34,289 bases of DNA from the NCBI GenBank assembly GCA_900753305.1, contig CAADYR010000132.1:1-34289 (forward strand), written 5' to 3'. This stretch comes from Lachnospiraceae bacterium (lineage in GTDB: Bacteria > Bacillota > Clostridia > Lachnospirales > Lachnospiraceae). Shown here piece by piece: positions 23,361 to 31,442 of this stretch. A program made the position numbers and the translations under genes. Positions within the stretch are counted from its first letter, which is position 1. The number at the start of each line of letters is the position of its first letter. The notes under the pieces were generated by a model. It was not told the DNA's origin. It saw only the letters and a list, made by a program, of their open reading frames with translations, and did no database searches.

Positions 23361-24134
23361 TTAATGTGATATGTTCTGTAATGCAAGCTTACGGCGATGG
23401 TGTCTGGCAAGACTTGCAAAATGATTGTAAAACCAGAAAGATTCTACTAATACATGATTGAAGATTCCTATTTTCTGTTTTACGGTACCTCTGTATTTGT
23501 AACCTCCGGTAGTCAGTACTTCTTTGCGTTTTACGCATGCGATCAGGTCAGATTCATGAGCAATTTCTGCTGGAATTTCTGTGTAGGCGGTTCCAACACA
23601 GTCAGCGTGGTGTGAATCACTGCCGCCAAAAATAGGCAGATCATATTGTCTGGCAAGTTCCATTGCGCTGGCATTGGATTCATCGGATTCACAGGAATTA
23701 AAACCTTCCAGAAAATCAAATTTTTCCATAATTTCAGGATGTTTTTTATATGCTTTGGCCTGGGTAAAGCTCAGATGTCGTTCTCCGCATGGATGTGCAG
23801 GACCTAAGATGCCACCATGCCTGTGAACAATATCCTGAAGAATCCTGACAGGCAGGCCACGACATTCAAGTAATTTGAGTTTGACCTGCTCAGGCATAAT
23901 GATCAGAATATGTCCTGCATCTATGGTGTCATATTCAATACCTTTTAAGACTACAAAATTTTTCAGTTTATTTTTCAGGCGGTCCCTGTATCTACGGTAA
24001 CCATTATAAGAATTATGGTCAGTAACCAACATACCGTCATAACCTTTCTCCTGAAGCAGACGGATATATTCTGCAATGGGGAGTTTGCCGTCGAGGGAAC
24101 CTTCCTGTGTGTGACAATGTAAATCAAATTTCAT
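23361..24134 (-). CDS. PHP-domain metal-dependent phosphoesterase
   Basis: This 257-residue PHP-fold protein has metal ligands in DLHCHT (His6, His8), VTDHNSY (about Asp39-His40), the glutamate in LKGIEYDT, GPAHPCG, and GGSDSHHAD near the end. PHP enzymes hydrolyse phosphomonoesters or phosphodiesters (for example histidinol phosphate, 3'-5' pAp, or RNA 5' nucleotides); the substrate here is not resolved. The promoter lies about 50 bp upstream, and it diverges from the PAP2 gene across about 250 bp of AT-rich sequence. Confidence 0.87.
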   Translation of the reverse strand: MKFDLHCHTQEGSLDGKLPIAEYIRLLQEKGYDGMLVTDHNSYNGYRRYRDRLKNKLKNFVVLKGIEYDTIDAGHILIIMPEQVKLKLLECRGLPVRILQDIVHRHGGILGPAHPCGERHLSFTQAKAYKKHPEIMEKFDFLEGFNSCESDESNASAMELARQYDLPIFGGSDSHHADCVGTAYTEIPAEIAHESDLIACVKRKEVLTTGGYKYRGTVKQKIGIFNHVLVESFWFYNHFASLARHHRRKLALQNISH

Positions 24135-24160
24135 ATTTATGTGCCTTTCTTAACACAATC

Positions 24161-24189
24161 TGCATAGATACTAATATATACAGACGCAA
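24161..24189 (-). promoter_or_regulatory. Predicted promoter of the PHP gene
   Basis: On the minus strand TTGCGT (complement of 24184-24189), a 17-bp spacer and TATGCA (complement of 24161-24166) are present. Confidence 0.5.
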
Positions 24190-24326
24190 CGGTATCAGGT
24201 AGTCAGAATAGATACCTCTATAACCAACATTATTCTACAATAAAAAATATAAAGTATCAATTATCAGTTTATGGAAAATTCTTAAGAATAAATAATAAAA
24301 TTTATCAAATCTTAATAATAGCTAAA

Positions 24327-24355
24327 TTGACTTTAAAGAAAACAAAGAATATAAT
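24327..24355 (+). promoter_or_regulatory. Promoter of the PAP2 gene
   Basis: TTGACT (24327-24332), a 17-bp spacer and a perfect TATAAT (24350-24355) lie 30 bp before the ATG, giving a very short leader with AGGAAGGAGAG as ribosome site. The rest of the 250-bp divergent intergenic region is AT-rich with no further element that I can support. Confidence 0.8.
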
Positions 24356-24384
24356 AATGGATTTAGAGGAAGGAGAGAAGCAAC

Positions 24385-25068
24385 ATGAAAAGTATGATAG
24401 CCTGGATAAAAGAGTTCTGTAAACAATATAAGGCATTGTGCATTATGGGACTTTATGCAGTTGTTTATTTGTTGGCTTTTTATTATTTGGAACACAGACA
24501 GGTGGCATATCACATTATTCATTTTGGAATTGATGCGTACATTCCATTTTGTGAATATTTCATTATTCCTTATCTGTTGTGGTTTGGTTATGTGGCGGTT
24601 ACCGTCTGTTGGCTGTGCATCAGAGATAAGGAAGAAGGCGCTAAGCTTGTTGCTTTTCTGATCGCGGGAATGACTATATTTATTATTATTTCATCGGTAT
24701 TTCCAAATGGATTGAATTTACGGCCAAAGACTTTTCCAAGAGATAATATATTTGTACATATGGTACGCAGGCTGTATGCCATTGATACTTCAACGAATGT
24801 AGTTCCCAGTATTCATGTATATAATTCTATTGGAATTATGATCGCTGTGTGGAGAACACATCTTTTGAAAAAACACAGACTGATCAAAGGAGCCATGGAG
24901 TTTCTGGGACTGAGCATTATCTGCTCAACAGTACTGATCAAGCAGCATTCTATGCTGGATGTGCTGACAGCATGCATTTTATCGTCTCTGGTTTATGCAA
25001 TTTGTTATCGGAGTGAAACGGTGGAGAACGAAAGTCTCTCAGAAGCGGGTGCAAAAATCAGATTTTAA
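24385..25068 (+). CDS. PAP2-superfamily membrane phosphatase
   Basis: This 227-residue polytopic protein has about six helices. The PAP2 motifs are recognisable: RP in LNLRPKTF (about 113), PSIH (Pro141-His144), and KQHSMLD with the nucleophilic His188 and Asp192. Such enzymes dephosphorylate lipid phosphates (phosphatidate, PGP or undecaprenyl pyrophosphate) or act as lipid phosphotransferases at the outer face of the membrane. It is a single-gene unit with a strong promoter and terminator. The substrate is unknown. Confidence 0.83.
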   Translation: MKSMIAWIKEFCKQYKALCIMGLYAVVYLLAFYYLEHRQVAYHIIHFGIDAYIPFCEYFIIPYLLWFGYVAVTVCWLCIRDKEEGAKLVAFLIAGMTIFIIISSVFPNGLNLRPKTFPRDNIFVHMVRRLYAIDTSTNVVPSIHVYNSIGIMIAVWRTHLLKKHRLIKGAMEFLGLSIICSTVLIKQHSMLDVLTACILSSLVYAICYRSETVENESLSEAGAKIRF

Positions 25069-25087
25069 TGAAATGAATACATATATT

Positions 25088-25119
25088 AAAAACGGCAGAA
25101 TGGGGATTCTGCCGTTTTT
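25088..25119 (+). terminator. Bidirectional terminator between PAP2 and antitoxin genes
   Basis: AAAAACGGCAGAAT (25088-25101) pairs perfectly with ATTCTGCCGTTTTT (25106-25119) around GGGG. The T-tract on plus and A-tract on the other side serve both converging genes. Confidence 0.93.
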
Positions 25120-25124
25120 GCGTA

Positions 25125-25319
25125 TTAATGAGAAGCGAGATCTTTGGTAGAAAGCGCAGGAATGATAAATCTCTGGATATTATCGTAATCTTCCTCTGGC
25201 ATGATATATACTTTACGGTTACTCTTTAATGTAAGCGTTACTGCTTCCTTATCTCCGTTCACGGTATTGCATACGTCATCAAAATTCTCTCTCAAATTGT
25301 TAAAACTAATATCTTTCAT
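25125..25319 (-). CDS. Phd/YefM-family antitoxin-like protein, no toxin gene beside it
   Basis: This 64-residue protein has the YefM/Phd pattern: an N-terminal MKDISFNNLRENFDDVCNTVN, a strand-loop with TLKSNRKVYIMPEEDYDNI and a short C-terminal helix. Family members bind their own operator and neutralise a RelE/YoeB/Doc toxin. No toxin gene is adjacent: the gene ends 5 bp before a bidirectional terminator, and upstream lies 700 bp without genes. It may be a solitary regulator or the remnant of a TA pair. The ribosome site AAGGAGG is consensus. Confidence 0.75.
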   Translation of the reverse strand: MKDISFNNLRENFDDVCNTVNGDKEAVTLTLKSNRKVYIMPEEDYDNIQRFIIPALSTKDLASH

Positions 25320-25342
25320 AGGGGGGCCTCCTTAAACATGTT

Positions 25343-25368
25343 GTCACTTGGGGAATTAATATAGTGAC
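25343..25368 (-). promoter_or_regulatory. Inverted repeat, possible operator in the antitoxin leader
   Basis: GTCACT (25343-25348) and AGTGAC (25363-25368) are separated by 14 bp and lie just after the predicted transcription start. This is consistent with the self-repression typical of YefM/Phd proteins but not proven. Confidence 0.35.
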
Positions 25369-25375
25369 TTTCTCA

Positions 25376-25404
25376 ATAATACATAATTTTGTTTAGAAAT
25401 TCAA
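25376..25404 (-). promoter_or_regulatory. Predicted promoter of the antitoxin-like gene
   Basis: On the minus strand TTGAAT (complement of 25399-25404), a 17-bp spacer and TATTAT (complement of 25376-25381) are present. Confidence 0.5.
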
Positions 25405-25589
25405 GCAGTAAATGTAATATTATGTTAATAATTTTTAAAATTGTGAATGCTGACATATAAAACATGGAAAATATTGTGCAATATTTGGTAAAAATAGAAC
25501 AATTATAAATAATGTAAGATAATAACAAGAAAAATAGTTCTAATTATGGCAATATGTAAAATAAACGTTTGTTTAGATTAAAATGTGCA

Positions 25590-25616
25590 TTAAAAAAACT
25601 CCTGCTGTGCAGGAGC
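25590..25616 (-). terminator. Terminator reading leftward, downstream of the repeat array
   Basis: The stem CTCCTGC/GCAGGAG with loop TGT (25598-25614) is preceded on plus by AAAAAAA, so on the minus strand it ends in T7 and is a good terminator; on plus it is followed only by CTTTCTG. It implies a leftward transcript from beyond 25620, either a long GDPD 3' UTR or a separate RNA crossing the repeat array. Confidence 0.65.
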
Positions 25617-25659
25617 TTTCTGTTATACTTATGGCGTTAAGGTCACATTCCCTCTCTCA

Positions 25660-25808
25660 AAGATGTCATTCCTGATGTCATTCCAAGTTGTCTGTCCCGA
25701 TGTCAATTTCCAAGTTGTCTGTCCCGATGTCAATTTCCAAGATGCCAAAACCAAGCTGTCGTTACCATAGATGTCATATCCAAGTTGTCTGACTAAGCTG
25801 TCATTACC
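25660..25808 (+). repeat. Gapless array of eleven degenerate 12-15 bp units
   Basis: Units begin at 25660, 25673, 25685, 25698, 25712, 25725, 25739, 25753, 25767, 25782 and 25795. Each resembles AAG(T/A/C)TGTC(A/G)TTNCC, for example AAGATGTCATTCC, AAGTTGTCTGTCC, AAGCTGTCGTTACC and AAGCTGTCATTACC. Two unit pairs form an exact 27-bp tandem repeat (25681-25707 and 25708-25734). The array lies in a gene-free stretch (25320-26074). On the minus strand a frame of 70 codons (25838-25629) is open across it but lacks a start codon and ribosome site. Confidence 0.75.
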
Positions 25809-25920
25809 ATGTAAGCTAAAAGCCGTATAATCTAGTAATTATCCAAGTAAAAATGTAAAGTAGTATATTTCATTGTGTCGGTCGGCTTCCCCAAAGGGGT
25901 GCAGGAAATGTTTACCGTTA

Positions 25921-25982
25921 ATTTCCATATCCGATATAACAAGGTTAGTATAGCATAACTTTACATAATATGATATGGAAAT
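25921..25982. repeat. Inverted repeat in the AT-rich region before the GDPD gene end
   Basis: ATTTCCATATC (25921-25931) and GATATGGAAAT (25972-25982) are perfect 11-bp arms around a 40-bp AT-rich loop. A small CCCCAAAGGGG hairpin lies about 25 bp to the left. The pair could be a structured part of the leftward transcript or the ends of a tiny element. Nothing else recognisable lies between 25809 and 26074. Confidence 0.5.
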
Positions 25983-26074
25983 AATAACAAAAATATTTTG
26001 GTAAATTTACATAAAATTATAGGTTTATACTTATTTATGTAATAATATTGCAACATAATGCATTTTTATTCAAT

Positions 26075-26905
26075 TTAAGGGAGAAAATTTTCAAAAATAT
26101 ACAAATCGAAGAAAGGGGCAATTTCCTGTAATTCTTCTTTGGAGCGGACAGTCCATGCAACTCTGAGTGAACGATAGAGGCTCCCGCAAAGAACTCTTGA
26201 CAATTCCTTTCGATGCAGACAGTTATAAGCCACGAAATCAGGAGAAGCATAGCAGTTTCCAATCAGGTGAGACAGCAGAAAACGCGGGAATGTCAGTTTT
26301 TCACGGGTAAAATCTTCAGAAAGCTGACCTCTGACAATATCTGGTCTGTGTCTGCGATACCAGAAAACAGCTAATGGATGAAAAGATTCGATACAATAAG
26401 GACCATTATAATCTGCAAGGATGGCATTGCAGATACTGCATAACTTATCAGAATTTCCCTGTTCTACTTTATATTCTATAATTAAAGGGACACGCCCATT
26501 GACCAGATTGAGAACATCGGTAAAAGCAGGAATTTTTTCATTAGTGCCAAGTAAAGAAAATTGCTGTAGTTCTTCATAAGTATAATCTCTGAGATATCCA
26601 TCTACACCACACATTCTTTGCAGACTGTCATCATGAAATACAACAGGAATTGAGTCTTTGGTCAGATGAACGTCAAATTCAATTCCATAATTATGTTCAA
26701 TGGCATTTAGAATTGCTGTTCGGGAATTTTCCGGAATGTTACCTTTATAAGAAGCGGGAGCCTTCGGATTCATATTATGAAGCCCTCTGTGCGCATAATA
26801 ATGTCCTTTCAAAGGAGAATAATCAGGCCGGTTAAACAACCTGGGTTTGATAGAGAACAGATACAGAATCAGAATAACAATAATAGTAATACATAATATT
26901 TTCAT
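26075..26905 (-). CDS. Membrane-anchored glycerophosphodiester phosphodiesterase
   Basis: This 276-residue protein starts with a single membrane anchor (MKILCITIIVILILYLFSI) and then a GDPD TIM-barrel domain. It has YYAHRGLHNMN (catalytic His-Arg), ENSRTAI, the metal ligands in IEFDVHLTKD, VVFHDDSLQRM with the second catalytic His, and VPLIIEYKVE. It hydrolyses glycerophosphodiesters to glycerol-3-phosphate and an alcohol, here probably facing outward or tethered to the membrane. The ATG at 26905 follows AGGAGGTG; the longer frame from 26959 adds 18 unsupported codons. Confidence 0.87.
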   Translation of the reverse strand: MKILCITIIVILILYLFSIKPRLFNRPDYSPLKGHYYAHRGLHNMNPKAPASYKGNIPENSRTAILNAIEHNYGIEFDVHLTKDSIPVVFHDDSLQRMCGVDGYLRDYTYEELQQFSLLGTNEKIPAFTDVLNLVNGRVPLIIEYKVEQGNSDKLCSICNAILADYNGPYCIESFHPLAVFWYRRHRPDIVRGQLSEDFTREKLTFPRFLLSHLIGNCYASPDFVAYNCLHRKELSRVLCGSLYRSLRVAWTVRSKEELQEIAPFFDLYIFENFLP

Positions 26906-26981
26906 TCGTAGACACCTCCTGTTAAAGCACTTTCTATGGGTGCACTGCAAGTATAGCACTTATTTTGGAAAATGGAAGGGA

Positions 26982-27011
26982 TTGTTGTACTTTGATTTTA
27001 TTTAGTATACA
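26982..27011 (+). promoter_or_regulatory. Possible promoter of the M13 peptidase operon
   Basis: TTGTTG (26982-26987), an 18-bp spacer and TATACA (27006-27011) lie about 38 bp before the gene. The match is moderate. Confidence 0.4.
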
Positions 27012-27048
27012 ATAGAAAAGTAGAGATTTCGAGAGAGGTAGGTAATAC

Positions 27049-29112
27049 ATGAGAAGGAAAATTGTATGTGCATTGTTGACCGCAGCCATGGTGCTGCAGA
27101 CAGTAGGATGTACCAGTATCAATACCGCGGCAGGTGCTGTACTGGATAGGGTGTCCGGACAGAAGCAGAATGAAGAGGAACAGAGTACGGCAGATGCTGT
27201 GGATAAGACACAGGTTCGGTATCAGGACGATTATTATGATTATGTAAACAGTAATCTGCTGGATAAGATCGACCTTGCAGATACAGATGCGCAATGGACG
27301 TGGTTCGGTGAACTGAGTGCTGTTGCAAATGAAGAAATGGAAGACATTATAAAAGAAGTGGCGTCTTCTAATGAATCATACGAAAAAGGAAGTTCAGAAC
27401 AGAAGATCAGAGATATGTATGACTGTGTCAGTGATATGGATAATCGTAATGAAGTAGGATTGGGACCGCTTCAGCCACACTTGGATCTGATCCGTAATGC
27501 AGCTACAATAGACGAATATGTGGATGCCCTTGCACAGTTGAGTGGTGAATTCGGATTCAGCAGTGTAGTAGGAGGTTATTACATAGATCAGGATCTGGCA
27601 GATTCTTCGAAATATGCAGTCTATCTGATGTATGCCGATACACTGATCGGTAAAGAATATCTGGAGAGTGAAAGTTCCCAGGATTATGTAAATATGTATT
27701 TTGACTACGTAAGCAATATGTTTCAGGAGTTTGGTATGACAAAGGATGAAGCAGAACAGACCAGTGATGATATTGAAGCATTACTGAGAGATATCTGTGC
27801 ATCCACACTTTCGGCAGAACAGTATTATGATCCTTCTATTACATATAATGTTTTTACCAAGGATCAGTTGCAACAGCTTTATACTAATATAGATGTGGAT
27901 AAGATGTTAAAGACTTTGAAGATAGATTCTGTTGATACATATATTGTATCGGATGTGGAACAGGCCAGGAAAATCAATTCACTTCTGACAGAGGATAATC
28001 TGGAATTATTAAAGAATTTCTCATCTTTTGTCATGTTAAATGATGTAGCTGAATATTCCACTCAGAATTATGCAGCATTGAAGAATCAGATAGACAATCA
28101 GTTGCATGGAGTGACCGGAACCAAAAGTGATGAGGATATCTGGATGGATCTTACACAGGATATGCTTCCATGGGATTTTGGTAAGATCTATGTAGAGGAA
28201 CATTTCTCTGAACAGAGTAAACAGGATGTAGAGGCGATGATCTCACGCATTATTGATGAATATGAAACAATCATCAACAGACAGGAATGGATGAGTGATG
28301 CGACCAAACAGAAAGCAATCCGTAAACTGGAGACAATGGCTGTTAAGAGTGGCTATCCGGATGAATGGCCGGAGAGTATGGAAATGATGCAGGTTACACC
28401 TGTTTCAGAAGGGGGAAGCCTGTTATCCAATATGCTGGTCAATATGCAGGTTACGATCGAGGACAGTTTACAGAAACTGGATGGAGAAGTGGACAGAAGC
28501 CTGTGGGGAATGACACCACAGACGATCAATGCCTATTATGATCCGTCTAATAATGAAATTGTATTTCCGGCGGCAATTTTACAGCCACCATTTTATAATC
28601 CGGAGGCTGATGATGCAGTAAATATCGGTGCAATTGGATTTGTCATTGCTCATGAGATCAGTCATGCTTTTGATGCAAATGGTTCCAAGTATGATGAGTA
28701 TGGTAATTATAATGAGTGGTGGACAGAAGAAGAAACACAGAAATATAATGACTTATCACAATCTATTATAGACTATTATAATAATTATGAAGTTATGGGT
28801 GTCCATGTAAATGGCTCTCTGACTTTATCGGAGAATATAGCAGATCTGGGTGCAATGACTTGCGTGACTTCTATTATAGGGGATAACAAAAAGTCACTGG
28901 ATCAGGCATTCGGACAACTGGCATATATCTGGGCAAGTGTGGAAACAGCAGGATATCAGTTATACCTGCTCAATAATGATACGCATTCACCTAATAAACT
29001 AAGGGTTAATGCAGTATTGAGTTCCTGTGATGCCTTTTATGATGTATATGATATTGCCGAAACAGACGGCATGTATGTGGCACCACAGAACAGAGTGGGA
29101 ATCTGGAAATAA
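27049..29112 (+). CDS. M13-family zinc metallopeptidase lipoprotein (PepO/neprilysin-like)
   Basis: This 687-residue secreted lipoprotein has an N-terminal signal with lipobox LQTVGC followed by a polar linker. The M13 N-domain (about 60-420, DYYDYVNSNLLDK and similar) precedes the catalytic domain, with HEISH at His535-His539 (FVIAHEISHAFDANGS), NAYY upstream, and ENIADLGAM (Glu595, Asp599) supplying the third ligand and catalytic support. M13 peptidases cleave peptides of up to about 40 residues. The length matches the family. It heads a unit of four genes running the same way with short gaps or overlaps. Confidence 0.93.
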   Translation: MRRKIVCALLTAAMVLQTVGCTSINTAAGAVLDRVSGQKQNEEEQSTADAVDKTQVRYQDDYYDYVNSNLLDKIDLADTDAQWTWFGELSAVANEEMEDIIKEVASSNESYEKGSSEQKIRDMYDCVSDMDNRNEVGLGPLQPHLDLIRNAATIDEYVDALAQLSGEFGFSSVVGGYYIDQDLADSSKYAVYLMYADTLIGKEYLESESSQDYVNMYFDYVSNMFQEFGMTKDEAEQTSDDIEALLRDICASTLSAEQYYDPSITYNVFTKDQLQQLYTNIDVDKMLKTLKIDSVDTYIVSDVEQARKINSLLTEDNLELLKNFSSFVMLNDVAEYSTQNYAALKNQIDNQLHGVTGTKSDEDIWMDLTQDMLPWDFGKIYVEEHFSEQSKQDVEAMISRIIDEYETIINRQEWMSDATKQKAIRKLETMAVKSGYPDEWPESMEMMQVTPVSEGGSLLSNMLVNMQVTIEDSLQKLDGEVDRSLWGMTPQTINAYYDPSNNEIVFPAAILQPPFYNPEADDAVNIGAIGFVIAHEISHAFDANGSKYDEYGNYNEWWTEEETQKYNDLSQSIIDYYNNYEVMGVHVNGSLTLSENIADLGAMTCVTSIIGDNKKSLDQAFGQLAYIWASVETAGYQLYLLNNDTHSPNKLRVNAVLSSCDAFYDVYDIAETDGMYVAPQNRVGIWK

Positions 29113-29136
29113 AGAATCACAGCATAAGGAGATGGC

Positions 29137-30039
29137 ATGATGAGTAAAAAGGGGAAAAGAATCACTGCAGCAATTATGGCGGCACTGTTTATGAGCATAC
29201 AGGCAGTGCCAATGCAGACGATGGCGGCGCAGGACTATACGGTAACCGCCTCAACGAGTGTATTGTACAGTAACAGTAAGACAGTAGTTTATGCCAAACC
29301 GGATATCAGTTCTGCAATTATTACTTCGATAAAGGCAGGAGTGCCGGTATCGGTAACCGGGGTGACTTCAAATGGCTGGTTTCAGGTATCATTAAACGGA
29401 ACTTATTATATTCCGGGTTATGGACTGGAAGAAAAGAATGCAACTGCTTCAAATGACAATAACAGTGTAAAACTCAGCTATACGGATGATGAAATCAAGA
29501 AAATGACTAAAGGAACGTTCAGTTTTTATCAGAATACACAGCTTAGGGCATTTACCAGAGAAGAAGTACAGGATATGGATGACAATACATATATAAAGTA
29601 TCTGGATTCGTTCCTGATCGGAAATGCTATGGTAGATTATTGCATATTGCAGGACAGTGGTGTGACATTAAAGACAGAATATGATAAAAAGGCAGCGACA
29701 GATTCACAGGTTGCTGCCATGACCATGAAAGATTATCTTGCCAATTACCGTAATGACTATTTAAATGACAGTATGTGGGGACCTGCCAGAAATGAAGAGG
29801 GACTTAAGGTTATATTAAATCGAGCAATTCGATATGAAATATCTTCTTTCAGTACTATGTATAAAAATACTGTAATTGGTGAAGACGAAGTCAGGATGGA
29901 GAAAGTATTAAGTGACCTGATCCAGACAATGAAAGAGGAACAGGGTGTGACATTTACTTATAAAAAGAGTTATGGAACATACGAGAACCCGGATGGACGC
30001 AGTACTTCCGGATGGTTAGTTGAGTTTACGAAGAAATAG
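29137..30039 (+). CDS. Secreted SH3-domain protein, C-terminal domain unknown
   Basis: This 300-residue exported protein has a signal peptide (MMSKKGKRITAAIMAALFMSIQAVPMQTMAA), then a bacterial SH3-like domain (about 34-98, VLYSNSKTVVYAKPD, VSVTGVTSNGWFQVSLNG). A helical domain of unknown family follows (about 108-300). The SH3 module closely resembles the N-terminal module of the carboxypeptidase two genes downstream (both have TSNG[WY]FQV), so both proteins probably bind the same wall component. AAGGAGAT precedes the start, which lies 24 bp after the peptidase stop. Confidence 0.78.
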   Translation: MMSKKGKRITAAIMAALFMSIQAVPMQTMAAQDYTVTASTSVLYSNSKTVVYAKPDISSAIITSIKAGVPVSVTGVTSNGWFQVSLNGTYYIPGYGLEEKNATASNDNNSVKLSYTDDEIKKMTKGTFSFYQNTQLRAFTREEVQDMDDNTYIKYLDSFLIGNAMVDYCILQDSGVTLKTEYDKKAATDSQVAAMTMKDYLANYRNDYLNDSMWGPARNEEGLKVILNRAIRYEISSFSTMYKNTVIGEDEVRMEKVLSDLIQTMKEEQGVTFTYKKSYGTYENPDGRSTSGWLVEFTKK

Positions 30040-30050
30040 GAGCAAAAGAC

Positions 30051-31442
30051 ATGCCATCAATGAACAGCAGGGCAAAAGGCAGGAGACTGGACGGATATTA
30101 TCCGGAATATGTATTGTTTGATATAGAAACTACGGGGTTGAGTCCGGTGTATGATGAGATCATTGAATTATCCGCAGTGAAGGTGAAGGATGGCAATATC
30201 ATTGATACCTTTGATACACTGATCAGACCGGACAGGAAGATACCCCGGTCGGCCACAGTAGTGAACGGAATTACTAATGATATGGTAAAGGATGCGCCGA
30301 CACTGGAACAGAAAATGCCCGATTTTCTGGAATTTATCAGAGGATACAAACTGGTTGGACATAATATCCATACTTTTGATACGAATTTTATTTATGATGC
30401 GGCACTTAGTTTATGTGGTGTACAGGTCAGTAATGACTATGTGGATACTTTGTACCTGGCAAGGAGGTGCCTGCCACAGCTTGATCATCACAGGCTGGGA
30501 GATGTCTGTGATTATTTTGGGATTGGTACAGAAGGAGCACACAGAGCGCTTAATGACTGCATTATGAACCATAAGTGTTATGAGAAGCTGGGAGAACTGC
30601 TTCACACAGATCATGAGGTGACCAAAGATCATATTGCCAGTGCGGATAAAGATGGTAACTTCTATTGCAGGGCGGTACATGCAATACTTAACTACAGGGA
30701 AGATCAGCAGGTATGTGGCAGGGGATGTCCCTGTTTTGTTGGTACGGATGAAAAAGGCTATCCTGTATGCAGATATCAAAGCCTGGAATCATTGGAAAAG
30801 CCGACCAGAAGTCCCCGTGTTATGTATAAGAGAACAGAGCAGGCAATAGCGAATGGTATCGTGCCTCTTTTTCCAAGAACACAGAGAATGGAAGAATTCT
30901 ATAAACCGTATGCCTTTGCTGCCAGGGCACATAAGGGGCAGGTACGCAAGGGAACTCAGATACCATATCTTACACATCTGATCACCACCATGAATTATTG
31001 TATCCAGCTTACAAATGACAGGAATGTGCTGACGGCTGCGATACTTCATGACACGATAGAAGATACGGAAGTAACGTATGAGGATATCCATGAGGAATTC
31101 GGAGCGAAAGTAGCATCATATGTGGATGAGGAAACGGAAGATAAACGGCAGGAGCTTCCGGCAAAGGATACGTGGGAGGTTCGAAAACGTGAGACGATAG
31201 AACATCTCAGGCATGCTTCCAGAGAGGTGAAGATGCTGGTATTGTCCGATAAGACGGCTAATGCAGAGTCTATGCTTCGTGAGTGGAGACGAAAAGGTGA
31301 TGCGATATGGAGCAAATTTAACCAGCCGGATAAAGAGAAACAGGCATGGTATTATCGTTCCTGCAGGGACGCATTACAGGAATTTACTGACACAGGTGTC
31401 ATGAAATGTTTTGAAAAATACATAGGGGAGTTATTTGGATGA
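30051..31442 (+). CDS. Fusion of DEDDh 3'-5' exonuclease and SpoT/MESH1-like HD hydrolase
   Basis: This 463-residue protein has two enzymatic domains. The N-terminus (about 18-180) is a DnaQ-type exonuclease with all DEDDh positions visible: FDIETTG (Asp24, Glu26), HNIHTFDTNF (Asp110) and GAHRALNDC (His164, Asp169). A Cys-rich linker (about 222-240, CGRGCPC...PVC) may bind metal. The C-terminus (about 285-445) resembles RelA/SpoT hydrolase HD domains: AHKGQVRKG, PYLTHL (His309), HDTIEDT (His333-Asp334 with the ED pair) and LSDKTAN (Asp400). The synthetase and TGS domains are absent. It may hydrolyse (p)ppGpp or a related nucleotide. The ribosome site AGGAG precedes the start; the stop overlaps the next start (ATGA). 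Confidence 0.85.
   Translation: MPSMNSRAKGRRLDGYYPEYVLFDIETTGLSPVYDEIIELSAVKVKDGNIIDTFDTLIRPDRKIPRSATVVNGITNDMVKDAPTLEQKMPDFLEFIRGYKLVGHNIHTFDTNFIYDAALSLCGVQVSNDYVDTLYLARRCLPQLDHHRLGDVCDYFGIGTEGAHRALNDCIMNHKCYEKLGELLHTDHEVTKDHIASADKDGNFYCRAVHAILNYREDQQVCGRGCPCFVGTDEKGYPVCRYQSLESLEKPTRSPRVMYKRTEQAIANGIVPLFPRTQRMEEFYKPYAFAARAHKGQVRKGTQIPYLTHLITTMNYCIQLTNDRNVLTAAILHDTIEDTEVTYEDIHEEFGAKVASYVDEETEDKRQELPAKDTWEVRKRETIEHLRHASREVKMLVLSDKTANAESMLREWRRKGDAIWSKFNQPDKEKQAWYYRSCRDALQEFTDTGVMKCFEKYIGELFG

Noticed and set aside
25562..25575. Second LexA box sharing TAAACGTTTGTT with the 21622 site
   Set aside because: The diagnostic GAAC half is AAAC here, and no gene starts near enough.
25660..25808. CRISPR array
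   Set aside because: Units are 12-15 bp, contiguous and degenerate with no spacers, and no cas genes are visible.
25125..26074. Complete toxin-antitoxin module
   Set aside because: No second ORF with a ribosome site or RelE/Doc/YoeB-like motif lies on either side of the antitoxin-like gene.
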